Assembly: GCA_028871795.1 (NCBI GenBank)
Contig: JAGWMG010000004.1
Location: 124,001 to 188,000, forward strand
Direction of reading: 5' to 3'
DNA: 64,000 nucleotides
DNA from: Alphaproteobacteria bacterium
GTDB lineage: Bacteria > Pseudomonadota > Alphaproteobacteria > Micropepsales > Micropepsaceae
A model generated the notes under the pieces. That model saw nothing but the letters and a program-made list of their open reading frames with translations. It did no database searches and was not told the DNA's origin. Shown in pieces: positions 44,288 through 51,907 of the stretch; position 1 is the first letter of the stretch, and the number at the start of each line of letters is the position of its first letter. The position numbers were made by a program, and so were the translations under genes.

Positions 44288-44575
44288 TTACAGCCGCGAG
44301 AACTGTTTTTCCAGAAACAGCGTGAGAACGATGGCGCCGGCGGCAAGACTCACCGCCGTCGAACTCGCGGTCTGGCCAATTGCGATGTCCAGCTGCGCCC
44401 CAATGCTCTGCATGGGCAGCAGCAGGAACGCCGACACGACGCCGGCGGCGATGACCGCGGCAGCGACGAGCATCCGGCGGCGTTCCATCGCGCCAAGGCG
44501 GGCCATGACGCGTTCGGAGAAGCCGTCATCGGCGACGGAGGTCAGCGGCTGTTTCAGAAGATCGTCGGGGTTCAT
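44288..44575 (-). CDS. Small two-helix membrane protein, probable anti-sigma partner
   Basis: Protein of 95 residues with a short cytoplasmic N-terminus (LLKQPLTSVADDGFSERVMARLG) and two hydrophobic helices (MLVAAAVIAAGVVSAFLLLP and TAVSLAAGAIVLTLFLE). No zinc-finger anti-sigma motif (HxxxCxxC) is present. Its ATG overlaps the sigma factor stop by four bases (ATGA), the usual arrangement for an ECF sigma factor and its membrane inhibitor, so an anti-sigma role is inferred from context only. Confidence 0.65.
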   Translation of the reverse strand: MNPDDLLKQPLTSVADDGFSERVMARLGAMERRRMLVAAAVIAAGVVSAFLLLPMQSIGAQLDIAIGQTASSTAVSLAAGAIVLTLFLEKQFSRL

Positions 44576-45108
44576 GGCACGGCCTTATTACGCCACGCAT
44601 CCAGCATGGCTGCAAGTTTTTCGCGCCCGCGGTTAACATGGGATTTCAGCGTACCCAGCGGCATGTTCAGCGTCGCCGCCGCCTCCTCATGCGAAAGGCC
44701 GAGCGCGAAACACAGCGTCAACGCCGCGCGCTGGGCGGGAACAAGCCGCGCCATCGTCTTTTCGAGATCCAGCCTGGCGAGGCTTGCGGTTTCCGGCTCG
44801 GGCGCGCCGTCCGCGATCTCGTCCGCTTCGTCCAGGTTTTCCAGCTTGCGCTTGCGCGCCTCCATCAGGTAGCGCGAATAGGCGATGGCGCAGAGCCAGC
44901 CGAAGAACGATCCGGCGCCGAATTGCCCTATCTTGCGGAAGGCTTCGAGGAACGTCTCCTGCGCCAGATCGTCGGCCAGCGCGTGATTGCCGCGTGTCAT
45001 GCGCAGCAGGAAACCGCGTAGCTTCGACTGGTGCCGCCGCACCAGCACACCGAAGGCCGCGGCGTCTCCCGCCGCCGCTGCGCGCGCCAACAGTTCGCTC
45101 TCGTTCAT
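44572..45108 (-). CDS. ECF-type RNA polymerase sigma factor
   Basis: Sigma-70 family protein of 178 residues with only regions 2 and 4. Region 2 is LVRRHQSKLRGFLLRMTRGNHALADDLAQETFLEAFRKIG; the core-binding and -10 recognition segments are visible. Region 4 (RAALTLCFALGLSHEEAAATLNMPLGTLKSHVNRGREKL) is the -35 helix-turn-helix. The regulon is unknown. It is cotranscribed and coupled with a small membrane protein that probably restrains it. Alternative-promoter motifs upstream were not identified. Confidence 0.9.
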   Translation of the reverse strand: MNESELLARAAAAGDAAAFGVLVRRHQSKLRGFLLRMTRGNHALADDLAQETFLEAFRKIGQFGAGSFFGWLCAIAYSRYLMEARKRKLENLDEADEIADGAPEPETASLARLDLEKTMARLVPAQRAALTLCFALGLSHEEAAATLNMPLGTLKSHVNRGREKLAAMLDAWRNKAVP

Positions 45109-45127
45109 GCGGACCGATCATAGCGCC

Positions 45128-45538
45128 TCACTTGGGCGGACGCCTGTCTGTCAAGCCGCCGAGCAGCCGCGCCAAGCCAAGCATGAAGGGAAAAATCCCG
45201 ATTACCGGCAGCCAGTAGGGGCCGTTTGGGGTTCCGAACATTCCGCCGCCGCCATTCACCGCCCAGAAGAACACGGCCAGCGCGATGCCGATGCACATCA
45301 GGAATATCCCGGACTGGATGGGGCTGCGATGGCCTAATCCTCGGCCATTGCCGATGCCAATACTGACGCTGTGAAGCAGCTCCGGGGAAATGGTTTGTCC
45401 CTTCTCCGCCAATTTTTCGATCATCTTGTATCTGGCTGCGCGCGAGAAGTACCCGGAAATGCTGGTCACGATGCAAATGAGGACGATCGCTCCCCAGAAC
45501 ACCACCGACGACGAAATCCAATGATCGCCAAAGAACAT
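45128..45538 (-). CDS. DUF6249-like membrane protein
   Basis: Protein of 136 residues with three hydrophobic segments (SSVVFWGAIVLICIVTSISGYF, SGIFLMCIGIALAVFFWAV and WLPVIGIFPFMLGLARLLGGL). The middle IEKLAEKGQTISPELLHS is characteristic of DUF6249-type proteins, often encoded near ECF sigma factors. Function is unknown. The ATG at 45538 has GAGAGGG six bases upstream; a GTG at 45565 is an alternative. It lies 19 bases upstream of the sigma-factor gene on the same strand and may be part of its operon. Confidence 0.75.
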   Translation of the reverse strand: MFFGDHWISSSVVFWGAIVLICIVTSISGYFSRAARYKMIEKLAEKGQTISPELLHSVSIGIGNGRGLGHRSPIQSGIFLMCIGIALAVFFWAVNGGGGMFGTPNGPYWLPVIGIFPFMLGLARLLGGLTDRRPPK

Positions 45539-45606
45539 TTTGAACCCTCTCAATGTTGCCTTCACCCACTAAGATGCACGCAGCAGCGGGTTTGGATGCA
45601 GGCGGG

Positions 45607-46707
45607 CTAGAATAAAGCCAGCTGGCCGCTCGCGCGCGGCGGCCTGAACAGATCGGTGCGCAATGTCCTCAATTCCTTGTTCAGGCCCAGCCGCTTGACC
45701 GCCATGGCGAAGCGCCGCGCGATCATCTCGGCGTAAGGCCCGGTGCCGCGCATGCGGATGTGCCACTGGGCGTCGTAATCCTTGCCGCCGCGCATCTGAC
45801 GGATCAGCGACATCACATGGCGCGCGCTGTCCGGCCGGTTTGCCTCCAGCCATTCGCGGAACAGGTCCTTGATCTCCAACGGCAGGCGCAGAAGCACATA
45901 GCCGGCGGAGCGCGCGCCGGCATCCTTCGCCGCGGCGAGCACGCTTTCCAACTCCTCGTCGTTCAGCGCCGGAATCACCGGCGCAAACATCACGGCGGCG
46001 GGAATACCAACGCCGCTCAGCGCTTTGACGGTTTCCAGACGGCGCGCGGGCGTTCCGGCGCGAGGCTCCATGGCGCGCGCCAGCTTGCGGTTAAGCGTGG
46101 TGATCGACAGCGCCACCCGCGCCAGCCCCATCTCGGCCATCTCGCCCAAGATGTCGGCGTCGCGCAGAACCAGCGGCGATTTGGTGACGATGCCGACCGG
46201 ATGGCGGAAATCGCGCAGCACCTCCAGGATCGCGTGCGTGATCCGCAGCTTCTTCTCGATGGGCTGATAGGGGTCGGTGTTGGTGCCCATGGCGATGGTG
46301 TTCGCCACGTACCCGGGCGCGGACAATTCCTTGGCCAAAAGCTGTGCCGCGTTCGGTTTGGCGAACAGGCGGGATTCGAAATCCGCGCCGGGCGACATGC
46401 CGAGCCAGGCGTGGGTGGGCCGCGCGTAGCAATAGATGCAGCCGTGCTCGCAGCCGCGATAGGGGTTGATCGAACGGTCGAAGGAAATGTCCGGCGACTG
46501 GTTGCGGGCGATGATCGTTCGCGTGGCATCGGCGATGACCTCGGTGCGCAGGGGCGGGGGCGCGTCGTCGCCCTCGCGCCATCCATCGTCCCAGCCGTCG
46601 TCGATCAGCACGCGCCCGTGGCGCTCGTAGCGCCCGGCGGCATTGGAAACCGCGCCTCTTCCGCGCAAAAGCCGCGGATCGGCGGTTCTGTCTAGGACCG
46701 TTGTCAT
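45607..46707 (-). CDS. PA0069-family radical SAM protein
   Basis: Protein of 366 residues. The radical-SAM cluster motif is C-x3-C-x2-C in YRGCEHGCIYCYARPTH, and GTNTDPYQPIEKKLRITHAIL and VTKSPLVLRDADIL are typical of this family, related to spore photoproduct lyase. Its reaction is unknown, though DNA repair has been suggested for relatives. The extreme C-terminus reads SGQLALF, which fits the consensus for binding the DNA polymerase sliding clamp (QL[SD]LF). It is transcribed away from moaB, and the upstream 186 bases are AT-rich and should hold its promoter. Confidence 0.88.
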   Translation of the reverse strand: MTTVLDRTADPRLLRGRGAVSNAAGRYERHGRVLIDDGWDDGWREGDDAPPPLRTEVIADATRTIIARNQSPDISFDRSINPYRGCEHGCIYCYARPTHAWLGMSPGADFESRLFAKPNAAQLLAKELSAPGYVANTIAMGTNTDPYQPIEKKLRITHAILEVLRDFRHPVGIVTKSPLVLRDADILGEMAEMGLARVALSITTLNRKLARAMEPRAGTPARRLETVKALSGVGIPAAVMFAPVIPALNDEELESVLAAAKDAGARSAGYVLLRLPLEIKDLFREWLEANRPDSARHVMSLIRQMRGGKDYDAQWHIRMRGTGPYAEMIARRFAMAVKRLGLNKELRTLRTDLFRPPRASGQLALF

Positions 46708-46893
46708 CGTGGGAGGAATATAGGGGTATTACAAGAACATATAAAGTACAAATAGTGGTCAACAATCATGCGCCGCGCAATAAACCGCCTCTGCAATCCC
46801 AGGACAGGAAATTTATTTGCGTAACGCGCGAGCGGTGAGCAAGGTGGGCGTACCGGCGCGGCCGGGGTGATTCCTCGGCCCCTGTAGGAGCGA

Positions 46894-47427
46894 TTATTTT
46901 TCCTTCAACCTCGGCATGATCTCGACGAAGTTGCAGGGCTTGTGGCGACGATCGAGCTGCCATTTCAGGATTCCGTCCCAGCCGTCCTTCACCGCGCCGG
47001 GCGAACCGGGCAGGGCGAACAGGTAGGTGCCGTTGGCCACGCCGGCGCAGGCGCGCGACTGGATCGTGGAGGTGCCGATTTTCTCGAACGAGATCCGGTG
47101 GAAGAGCACGGAGAATCCGTCGATCTCCTTCTCGAACACGGAGCGGAACGCTTCCACCGTCACGTCGCGCCCGGTCAGGCCGGTGCCGCCGGTGGAAATC
47201 ACCGCGTCGATCGCGGGATCGTCGATCCAGGCGCGAAGCTGCGCGGCGATGCGCGTCCGGTCGTCCGGCAGGATCGTCCGTGCGGCGAGAACGTGCCCGG
47301 CATCCGCGATGCGCGCCACCAGCGTATCGCCGGAGGTGTCGTTGGACGCGTCGCGCGTGTCCGAAACGGTCATCACCGCGATGCGGACCGGAACGAAGGC
47401 AACCGTTTCGTCAAGTTGATGGGCCAT
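46894..47427 (-). CDS. moaB: Molybdenum cofactor biosynthesis protein MoaB
   Basis: Protein of 177 residues of the MogA/MoaB fold, which adenylylates molybdopterin before metal insertion. VRIAVMTVSDTR, the loop ISTGGTGLTGRDVTVEA, and the C-terminal ALPGSPGAVKDGWDGILKWQLD are diagnostic. Length is normal for the short MoaB type. Its start overlaps the end of the lytic transglycosylase gene by 17 bases, so the two are translated in sequence although their functions are unrelated. Confidence 0.94.
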   Translation of the reverse strand: MAHQLDETVAFVPVRIAVMTVSDTRDASNDTSGDTLVARIADAGHVLAARTILPDDRTRIAAQLRAWIDDPAIDAVISTGGTGLTGRDVTVEAFRSVFEKEIDGFSVLFHRISFEKIGTSTIQSRACAGVANGTYLFALPGSPGAVKDGWDGILKWQLDRRHKPCNFVEIMPRLKEK

Positions 47428-49213
47428 TGGAAGAATCGTCGTTGTCGTCCTCGTCGGGTTCGGCCGGCGGCGGCGGCGGCGCGGACTGCTGCGGCGGACG
47501 GTAGATCGGCCAGGCGCCGTGCGCCACTTCGTCGAGGCTCGGCGCGGCGTCGTCGCTGCGTCTGTGGTACATCCAATAATAGGTCAGGAGCCGCTTGACA
47601 TAGGCGCGGGTCTCCGGTGCGCGCATACTCTCGATGAACATCAGCGCGTCGTCTTCCTTGCCGTCGCGCGCGGCGGTCCACTCGCTGACCTTGCCCGGAC
47701 CGGCGTTGTAGGCCGCTGCCAGCTGCACCAGACTGCCATTGTAGCGGTCGAGCAACTGGGCGATGAAGCGCTGTCCGAGCGACATGTTGTAGCTGGGATC
47801 GAACAGCCGGCTCGACGCTCCCGCGCCGCCGATATGCGCCGCCGTGGACGGCATCAGCTGCATCAGGCCCTTGGCGCCGGCGGGCGAGACGGCCTGCGCC
47901 TGAAAGCGCGTTTCGATGCGCACGAACGCCAGCACCAGCGAGGGATCGATGGTGTACCCGCCGAGCGGCTTGTATTGGGGAATGGGAAACAGACCGGTCA
48001 ACAGCAGCCCGCGCGAAGCGCTGGTTTCGCTGGCGCGCAGTTCGAGGTTGGGCACGTCGAGCGCGCGGGCCAGCGCGGCGAATGCGGCGTCCAGCTTCAA
48101 GCTGGCGGACTCGCCGAAGGCGCGGTTCAGTTCCGCATTGACGAAATTGTCGTAACCCTTCTCTTCGATCTGCCACAGCGCCACCGCGCGATGGGCCGGC
48201 AAGAGTTGCATGATGCGGTCGAAGTCTCCCGGCAGCAGGACCGGATCGGCAAAACCGGTTTCCGTATCCTCCCCCAACAGGCGCTCCGCCAGCAGGCTGT
48301 AGAACGTCGGCTTGTTGCGCGCCGCGAAGGTGAGAAGGGTGACGACGCGGCTCGGATCGCCCGCGCGCATATAGGCTCGCGCCGCCCAGAAGGCGGCGGC
48401 ACCGCGAGTCCAGTTCGGCATCGAGCCGACCTGCGCCAGAATCTCGAAATGCCTCGCCGCATCCTGGTATTTCTGCAGCCGGAAGGCCGCAAGCCCCGCG
48501 CACCAATCCAGCAGAGGCGCATCCCTGCGTCCGGCATCGGCGGCGCCGTCGCCAAGCGCGTAGGCTTTGTCGTCCATCCCCTCGGCGAGATAGGAATAGC
48601 AGACTCGCTGAGACAGGCGCGAAATATCGGAGGCTGGAGCCGTGTTGGCGGCGATCAAGGTCTGCAGTGTGGCGTAGGCTTGGTCGGGACTGTCGTCGTG
48701 GATGTCGGCGAGAACCTGCTCCAGCACCGCGCGTGCAGCATCCGAAACGATCGGCGGGTCCGGCGGATCGGAATCCTCGTAACCGCCGCCGCGAGGATGC
48801 GCCGCGGTCGGCGCCGGAACCGTGGTGGTCATCACAGTGACGACACGATGATGGCGCTTGTGAATCTTCTTGGTAGCGCGCCTGATCGCGAGCTTGTACA
48901 CGCGATAGGCGATCGGCAGATCGCCGTAACCGCGCAGCCAGGTCTTCATCTCGGAGATCGGCACGCGTCCCGAATGCGGCGACAGCATATGCTCGGCCAG
49001 CACGTAGCCCTTCAGCGAAGTGTCGTCGAGCTTCTCGTAAAGCGCCTGTGCCTTGCCGAATTTGCCGGCGCGTTCGGCCGCGATGATGTCGCGGTAATGC
49101 CTGACATCGTCCTGCGACAGCACACTGGGAGCGAATTGCGGCTGGGCTTCGTCGGCTCGCGCCGCAACGGCTCCGACAACAAAAAACATCAACACGATCG
49201 CGAAACGGCGCAT
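47411..49213 (-). CDS. Periplasmic lytic transglycosylase (Slt70-like)
   Basis: Protein of 600 residues with a signal peptide (MRRFAIVLMFFVVGAVAARA). A large helical superhelix forms the first 400 residues, as in Slt70. The catalytic SLT domain follows: SLVLAFVRIETRFQAQAVSPAGAKGLMQLMPSTA (catalytic Glu in RIETRF), SYNMSLGQRFIAQLL and LAAAYNAGPGKV. It cleaves glycan strands with 1,6-anhydro products. A Pro-rich acidic tail ends the protein. The ATG at 49213 starts the signal peptide, and the C-terminus overlaps moaB. Confidence 0.93.
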   Translation of the reverse strand: MRRFAIVLMFFVVGAVAARADEAQPQFAPSVLSQDDVRHYRDIIAAERAGKFGKAQALYEKLDDTSLKGYVLAEHMLSPHSGRVPISEMKTWLRGYGDLPIAYRVYKLAIRRATKKIHKRHHRVVTVMTTTVPAPTAAHPRGGGYEDSDPPDPPIVSDAARAVLEQVLADIHDDSPDQAYATLQTLIAANTAPASDISRLSQRVCYSYLAEGMDDKAYALGDGAADAGRRDAPLLDWCAGLAAFRLQKYQDAARHFEILAQVGSMPNWTRGAAAFWAARAYMRAGDPSRVVTLLTFAARNKPTFYSLLAERLLGEDTETGFADPVLLPGDFDRIMQLLPAHRAVALWQIEEKGYDNFVNAELNRAFGESASLKLDAAFAALARALDVPNLELRASETSASRGLLLTGLFPIPQYKPLGGYTIDPSLVLAFVRIETRFQAQAVSPAGAKGLMQLMPSTAAHIGGAGASSRLFDPSYNMSLGQRFIAQLLDRYNGSLVQLAAAYNAGPGKVSEWTAARDGKEDDALMFIESMRAPETRAYVKRLLTYYWMYHRRSDDAAPSLDEVAHGAWPIYRPPQQSAPPPPPAEPDEDDNDDSSNGPST

Positions 49214-49238
49214 CTCGGCCCCTCGGGTTGGCAGAGTG

Positions 49239-50135
49239 TTAGCGGACCAGGGCCTTGCGCTCAAGCAACCCCAGCGAAATGAATTTTTGTTCAGCAGCCT
49301 GAAGATCTCGCCAAACCAGTTTCTTGTGGGCGGGCTGGCGCAGGAGATAGGCCGGATGCAGCGTCGGCATCACTGCCACCATGTGGTCGCCGACGCGATA
49401 TTCCAGCCAGCGCCCGCGTAATTTCATAATACCCTCGGAAAAGCCCATCACATGGCGCGCCGCCACGGCGCCGAGCAGGATGATAATCCCCGGATCGACC
49501 AGTTCGATATGCCGGCGCAGGAACGGCAGGCACATGGCCGCTTCCTCGGGCGAAGGGTCGCGGTTTTCCGGTGGCCGCCAGTTCAAGACATTCGTGATGT
49601 AGGCGCTCGAACGATCCAGATGGATCGCGGCCAGCATCTTGTCGAGGAGTTTTCCCGCGCGGCCGACGAACGGCAGGCCCATGCGGTCTTCGTCGCGGCC
49701 GGGCGCCTCGCCGATGAACATGATGCGCGAAGCCGGATTGCCGTCGGCGAAAACGGTGTTCATGGCGGAGCGTTTCAAGGCGCAACCGTCAAAACGTTCC
49801 AGCGCGGCCTTCAACTCCGCGAGCGAGGTCGCAGTAGCAGCGAGGGACTGCGCCGTGCCGATGGAGTCTTCTTCCTTCCCTCCCCCCATGAGGGGGAGGC
49901 TGTTCATCGGTGGCATTGCCGGCGATGAACGGGTGGGGGGTGATGGAGAAGTTTGGGCAATACCCCCCACCGATTCATTCCTTCGCTGCGCTCGGAATGA
50001 ATCTGCCTCCCCCTCAAAGGGGGAGGCGAGCGGTGCCTTCTTTGCAAACCTGTCCACGGGCTCGTCGCCGGTGGCGTCGTCCGCTCCGGCTTCGACGAGC
50101 CAGGCAAGAGCGGCGAGGGGGTCCGGATCGGCCAT
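49239..50135 (-). CDS. Uracil-DNA glycosylase, family 4-like, with a repeat-encoded linker
   Basis: Protein of 298 residues. The catalytic domain (about residues 90-298) shows MFIGEAPGRDEDRMGLPFVGRAGKLLDKML (uracil-binding) and PTLHPAYLLRQPAHKKLVWRDL (C-terminal motif). Two of the four cysteines that hold the Fe-S cluster in family 4 are replaced: the first pair is CALK and the third position is Trp in NVLNWRPP. Residues about 36-86 are an insert encoded by the palindromic repeats at 49879-50027, between a short N-terminal segment and the domain. ATG at 50135 gives MADPDPL. It is divergent from the ETF-QO gene. Confidence 0.88.
   Translation of the reverse strand: MADPDPLAALAWLVEAGADDATGDEPVDRFAKKAPLASPFEGEADSFRAQRRNESVGGIAQTSPSPPTRSSPAMPPMNSLPLMGGGKEEDSIGTAQSLAATATSLAELKAALERFDGCALKRSAMNTVFADGNPASRIMFIGEAPGRDEDRMGLPFVGRAGKLLDKMLAAIHLDRSSAYITNVLNWRPPENRDPSPEEAAMCLPFLRRHIELVDPGIIILLGAVAARHVMGFSEGIMKLRGRWLEYRVGDHMVAVMPTLHPAYLLRQPAHKKLVWRDLQAAEQKFISLGLLERKALVR
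49879..50027. repeat. Composite palindromic repeat element inside the UDG coding sequence
   Basis: Five successive perfect inverted repeats can be read: CCTCCCCC/GGGGGAGG (49879-49886, 49892-49899), GTTCATCG/CGATGAAC (49902-49909, 49923-49930), GGTGGGGGGT/ACCCCCCACC (49932-49941, 49962-49971), GATTCATTCC/GGAATGAATC (49972-49981, 49994-50003) and GCCTCCCCCT/AGGGGGAGGC (50005-50014, 50018-50027). The two ends carry near-identical CCTCCCCC palindromes. It is translated on the minus strand without a stop. This modular structure resembles dispersed intergenic repeats of alphaproteobacteria. Confidence 0.85.
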
Positions 50136-50179
50136 GACGGCACCATACGGCAGAGCCACTTCTGGCGCGACACATTCGG

Positions 50180-50209
50180 TTGACCGCGCCGCTTGGCCAG
50201 CCGCATAAC
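50180..50209 (+). promoter_or_regulatory. Putative sigma-70 promoter of ETF-QO gene
   Basis: TTGACC at 50180-50185 and CATAAC at 50204-50209 are separated by 18 bases. It is directed at the ETF-QO start at 50239, with a leader of about 23 bases. The -10 box is only a moderate match. Confidence 0.5.
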
Positions 50210-50238
50210 CTGTGGGGAATTGAATCTCGGGTCGCGAC

Positions 50239-51897
50239 ATGGCCGTCCAGCGCGAAAGCATGGCGTACGACGTGGTTATCGTGGGCGGCGGGCCGGCAGG
50301 CCTGTCCGCCGCGATCCGGCTGAAACAGCTTGCGGCCACGGACGGGGGCGAGGTCAGCGTTTGCATTCTCGAAAAAGGCTCCGAGATCGGCGCGCATATT
50401 TTGTCGGGAGCGGTGATCGATCCGATTGCGCTCAACGAACTGATCCCCGACTGGAAACAACAAGGCGCGCCGGTCGATACGCCGGTCGTCGAGGACCGTT
50501 TTTATTTCCTCACCGAGAAATCGGGGATCCGCCTGCCCAATTTTATGATGCCGCCGCTGATGAGCAATCGCGGTGCTTACATTGTCAGCCTTGGAAACCT
50601 GTGCCGCTGGTTGGCGACTGTGGCGGAAGCGCTGGGTGTCGAAATCTATCCGGGATTTCCGGCGGCCGATCTGGTCTATGGCGAGCGGGGCGAAGTGAAG
50701 GGAGTCGTCACCGGCGATCTCGGCGTGGCGCGTGACGGCCATCACAAGGATACGTTCACGCCGGGCATGGAATTGCACGGGAAGTACACGCTGTTCGCGG
50801 AAGGCGCGCGCGGTTCGCTGTCGAAGCGGCTTTGCGAGCGCTACGCGCTGCACCACGGCCGCGACGTGCAGAAGTTCGGCATCGGACTGAAAGATCTCTG
50901 GGAACTCGCCCCGGAAAAGCATCGACGCGGCTTGGCGATGCATACGATGGGCTGGCCGCTCTCGAACGAAACCGGAGGCGGCTCGTTCATGTACCATTGG
51001 GGCGAGCGCTTCTGCTCCATCGGCTTCGTGGTCCACCTCAACTACAAGAACCCGTATCTTTCGCCGTTTGACGAGTTCCAGCGCCTGAAGGAGCACCCCC
51101 GCATCCGCTCATTCCTGGAAGGCGGCAAGCGCATCGGCTACGGCGCCCGCGCCTTGACCGAGGGAGGCTTTCAGTCGGTGCCCAAGCTGAGCTTCCTGGG
51201 CGGTGCACTCATCGGTTGTGCGGCCGGGTTTATGAACGTGCCGCGCATCAAAGGCAGCCACAATGCCATGAAGTCGGGAATGCTGGCTGCGGAAGCCGCC
51301 TTCGCGGCGCTGTCCCAAGGCAGGGAGGGCGACGCGCTCGAGTCCTACGAACGGGCCTATCGCCGGAGCCATATCTACGCGGACTTGAAAAAGGTACGTA
51401 ACGTCAAGCCGTTGTGGTCCATGCTGGGCACCGCTCTGGGCGTGCCGCTGGGCGCCTTCGACATGTGGACCAACCAACTGTTCGGCCTCAGTTTTCTTGG
51501 CACGCTGGGGCACGGCAAGCCCGACTATGCGACCTTAAGGAAGGCACGGAACAAAGACCGGATTGCTTACGCGAAGCCGGACGGCGCGATCAGTTTCGAC
51601 AAACTTTCGAGCGTGTTTCTTTCGAATACTAACCATGAGGAAGATCAGCCTATTCATTTGAAGTTGACCGATCCGACACTTCCGCTTCGGGTCAATCTGC
51701 CCGAATATGCAGAGCCGGCTCAGCGCTACTGTCCGGCAGGTGTGTATGAGATTGTGGGTGAAGGCGGCGACATGCGTTTCCAGATCAACGCCCAGAATTG
51801 CGTGCACTGCAAAACTTGCGACATAAAGGACCCGTCGCAAAACATTACATGGGTGACGCCGGAAGGTGGCGGCGGCCCGAATTATTCGAATATGTAA
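50239..51897 (+). CDS. Electron transfer flavoprotein-ubiquinone oxidoreductase
   Basis: Protein of 552 residues that passes electrons from ETF (fatty and amino acid oxidation) to ubiquinone at the inner membrane. The FAD site is YDVVIVGGGPAGLSAAIRLKQL near the start; GAHILSGAVIDPIALNEL and GCAAGFMNVPRIKGSHNAMKSGM are family segments. The C-terminal [4Fe-4S] ferredoxin loop is CPAGVYEIV then NAQNCVHCKTCDIKDPSQNITW. ATG at 50239 or 50260 (MAYDVV). It precedes the TPR lipoprotein gene by ten bases. It fits with the enoyl-CoA hydratase elsewhere in the window, though not linked. Confidence 0.96.
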   Translation: MAVQRESMAYDVVIVGGGPAGLSAAIRLKQLAATDGGEVSVCILEKGSEIGAHILSGAVIDPIALNELIPDWKQQGAPVDTPVVEDRFYFLTEKSGIRLPNFMMPPLMSNRGAYIVSLGNLCRWLATVAEALGVEIYPGFPAADLVYGERGEVKGVVTGDLGVARDGHHKDTFTPGMELHGKYTLFAEGARGSLSKRLCERYALHHGRDVQKFGIGLKDLWELAPEKHRRGLAMHTMGWPLSNETGGGSFMYHWGERFCSIGFVVHLNYKNPYLSPFDEFQRLKEHPRIRSFLEGGKRIGYGARALTEGGFQSVPKLSFLGGALIGCAAGFMNVPRIKGSHNAMKSGMLAAEAAFAALSQGREGDALESYERAYRRSHIYADLKKVRNVKPLWSMLGTALGVPLGAFDMWTNQLFGLSFLGTLGHGKPDYATLRKARNKDRIAYAKPDGAISFDKLSSVFLSNTNHEEDQPIHLKLTDPTLPLRVNLPEYAEPAQRYCPAGVYEIVGEGGDMRFQINAQNCVHCKTCDIKDPSQNITWVTPEGGGGPNYSNM

Positions 51898-51907
51898 GGA
51901 GAGCAAG

